Assembly: GCA_964622715.1 (NCBI GenBank)
Contig: CAZURR010000111.1
Location: 1 to 6,406, forward strand
Length of the DNA stretch: 6,406 bases
Direction: 5' to 3'
From: Hyphomicrobium_A sp964622715
Lineage (GTDB): Bacteria > Pseudomonadota > Alphaproteobacteria > Rhizobiales > Hyphomicrobiaceae
Shown: piece after piece, positions 5,453 to 6,406 of the stretch
Numbering within the stretch: the first letter of the stretch is position 1
Layout of the letters: every line of letters begins with the position of its first letter
Notes under the pieces: generated by a model
The model's input: only the letters and a program-made list of their open reading frames with translations
Databases searched by the model: none
Told to the model about the DNA's origin: nothing
Program-made: the position numbers and the translations under genes

Positions 5453-6406
5453 TTAGAATGGGTTCCACGTCGGCCTGGGCGTAAAGCGGATATAACCCAG
5501 GTTCGCCCCGAGGCGTAGTCCGATGCCGGAGCGTATCGGTGCCATGATCACCTTTCCGCCCTTCAAGAATGTGATGCCCACTCCGCCAACGAAGTAGGCC
5601 GAGCCATCGACGCCAGTGAATTGGCGATACAGGTCGGCGGGTTCGCTCAACCGGTAGATCAGAAACATTGTGCGCGACCCGGCGGCGCCAAAATCCGTGC
5701 CGAGCGACGGTCCATGCCAGTAGATCTTCTCGTTGCCTCCCGAGCGCATAAAGAGCCTTCCAGAGCCATAACGAACTCCGGCGAGGAACGCGCCACCACC
5801 TTCTTTGCCGAGCACGTACGCCGACGGCCGACCGGACTTGCTGAACGCATACTCTATGACACTGGCAAGATTGGTGGAGATGGTGCCGAAGAAGCCACGC
5901 GTGATCTCGCGAATCTCGTCGATGGTATAGCCCTGCTCCGGTTGCAAGATGGTATAGCCTTCCTCCGGTTCCATTGTGGCTTGGGGCGGTGGGAGCGGCA
6001 GTGGAGCCAGAGCCGTGTCGGCTTCGGTGCCTGGTTGCTGTTTCTTCTGTGTGCTCCAAGCCTCCAATTGGGTTTTTGCCGGCACCTTTGGCTGAGCGAC
6101 TTTAGCCTTGGCGGACCTTTCACTTGGCAGCTTCGTTGACGGGTGCGTCTCCGCGATGTTGGAAGAGGGCGCTATCGACTTTTCATGTCCTGCGATTGCA
6201 GCATCGAGCTTGGCCAGTGTGTAGGCCGACTTCGCCTTCATGACTGCGAGCAACTCCAGGCCCGCAGCATTGAGCTCTGTAAGTTTTGAACAATCGGGGA
6301 CTTGTTCTGAAGGCGGCCGTCCGAGCAAATCGATTTTGACGATCAGGTCCTCAGCCTTTGCGTCGTAATCGGCGGTACGCTTATCGCGTACGCTTTGCAG
6401 CGCTTT
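5453..6406 (-). CDS. EipA-like envelope protein (DUF1134), 5' end outside the window
   Basis: 317 codons are visible up to the right edge. The frame is open across the edge, so the true start and any signal peptide are not seen; the TTG at 6326-6328 is merely internal. Residues about 159-317 (counted from the edge) are a complete DUF1134 domain: YTIDEI, F-F-G, Y-V-L-G-K-E-G-G-G-A-F, the paired W-H-G-P-S-L-G-T-D-F-G, GVDGSAYFVGGVG, P-I-R-S-G-I-G-x-R-L-G-A-N-x-G-Y and the typical ending TPRPTWNPF. The family founder, EipA of Brucella, is a small periplasmic protein needed for envelope stress resistance. Here an extra N-terminal part of at least 158 residues precedes the domain: a predicted helical stretch (about 1-76) and a Lys/Pro/Ala-rich linker. 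The gene is convergent to the transpeptidase. Domain identity is firm; function is inferred from the family. Confidence 0.9.
   Translation of the reverse strand, partial: KALQSVRDKRTADYDAKAEDLIVKIDLLGRPPSEQVPDCSKLTELNAAGLELLAVMKAKSAYTLAKLDAAIAGHEKSIAPSSNIAETHPSTKLPSERSAKAKVAQPKVPAKTQLEAWSTQKKQQPGTEADTALAPLPLPPPQATMEPEEGYTILQPEQGYTIDEIREITRGFFGTISTNLASVIEYAFSKSGRPSAYVLGKEGGGAFLAGVRYGSGRLFMRSGGNEKIYWHGPSLGTDFGAAGSRTMFLIYRLSEPADLYRQFTGVDGSAYFVGGVGITFLKGGKVIMAPIRSGIGLRLGANLGYIRFTPRPTWNPF
5921..5974 (-). repeat. 27-bp tandem duplication within the EipA-like gene
   Basis: Two adjacent 27-base units, 5921-5947 and 5948-5974, share 23 of 27 positions; each begins GATGGTATAGCC on the plus strand. They encode two nine-residue units, MEPEEGYTI and LQPEQGYTI, directly before D-E-I of the DUF1134 domain. 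The copy nearer the domain supplies its conserved start Y-T-I-D-E-I, so the outer copy looks like a duplication of the domain's leading edge. The reading frame is kept. Confidence 0.85.

Noticed and set aside
5238..6059. Minus-strand open frame (273 codons) overlapping the EipA-like gene and the transpeptidase 3' end
   Set aside because: It is in the wrong frame relative to the clear DUF1134 domain, runs through the hairpin terminator, and its product is Arg/His-rich without any family resemblance.

Overview
The window reads as chromosomal DNA of an alphaproteobacterium, most likely of the order Hyphomicrobiales. The evidence is the linked glnB-glnA pair with a divergent fused nnrE-nnrD gene, a DUF1134/EipA-family protein (a family largely confined to Alphaproteobacteria), moderately high G+C, and periplasmic proteins with Arg/Tyr/Pro-rich tails. 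No genus can be named from this stretch alone. Most of it is ordinary core genome. I see no CRISPR array, tRNA, rRNA, insertion sequence or phage gene.

Left part (1-2267), nitrogen signalling and metabolite repair. The first seven codons of glnA (glutamine synthetase) lie at the left edge on the minus strand. They are preceded by glnB (PII signal protein), which carries the uridylylated Tyr51. Across a 308-base control region, a fused NAD(P)H-hydrate epimerase/dehydratase gene (nnr) runs the other way. On the glnB side this region holds a good match to a sigma-54 (-24/-12) promoter, which would fit nitrogen control of glnBA.

Middle part (2268-4419). A secreted protein with a signal peptide, nine TPR repeats in strict 34-residue register, an unrecognised beta-rich domain and a basic tail follows nnr. 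Downstream lies a stretch of about 500 bases without an intact gene. It contains the decayed 3' end of a class I DNA photolyase (phrB), with an in-frame TAG exactly where the conserved Trp of the H-x-P-W motif should be. This remnant is too short and too broken to appear as an ordinary open frame, and it is the most interesting thing in the window.

Right part (4420-6406), cell envelope. A periplasmic L,D-transpeptidase (YkuD domain, catalytic SHGCVRL motif) with an acidic linker and a 44-residue Arg/Tyr-rich tail converges on a DUF1134/EipA-like gene. A strong hairpin separates the two. The EipA-like gene enters from the right edge, and its 5' end is outside the window. It has an unusually long N-terminal extension and a 27-bp tandem duplication at the border of the conserved domain. 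The TPR protein, the transpeptidase and the EipA-like protein are all plausibly envelope proteins, so this half may be a loose envelope-maintenance neighbourhood, but each gene appears to be transcribed separately.
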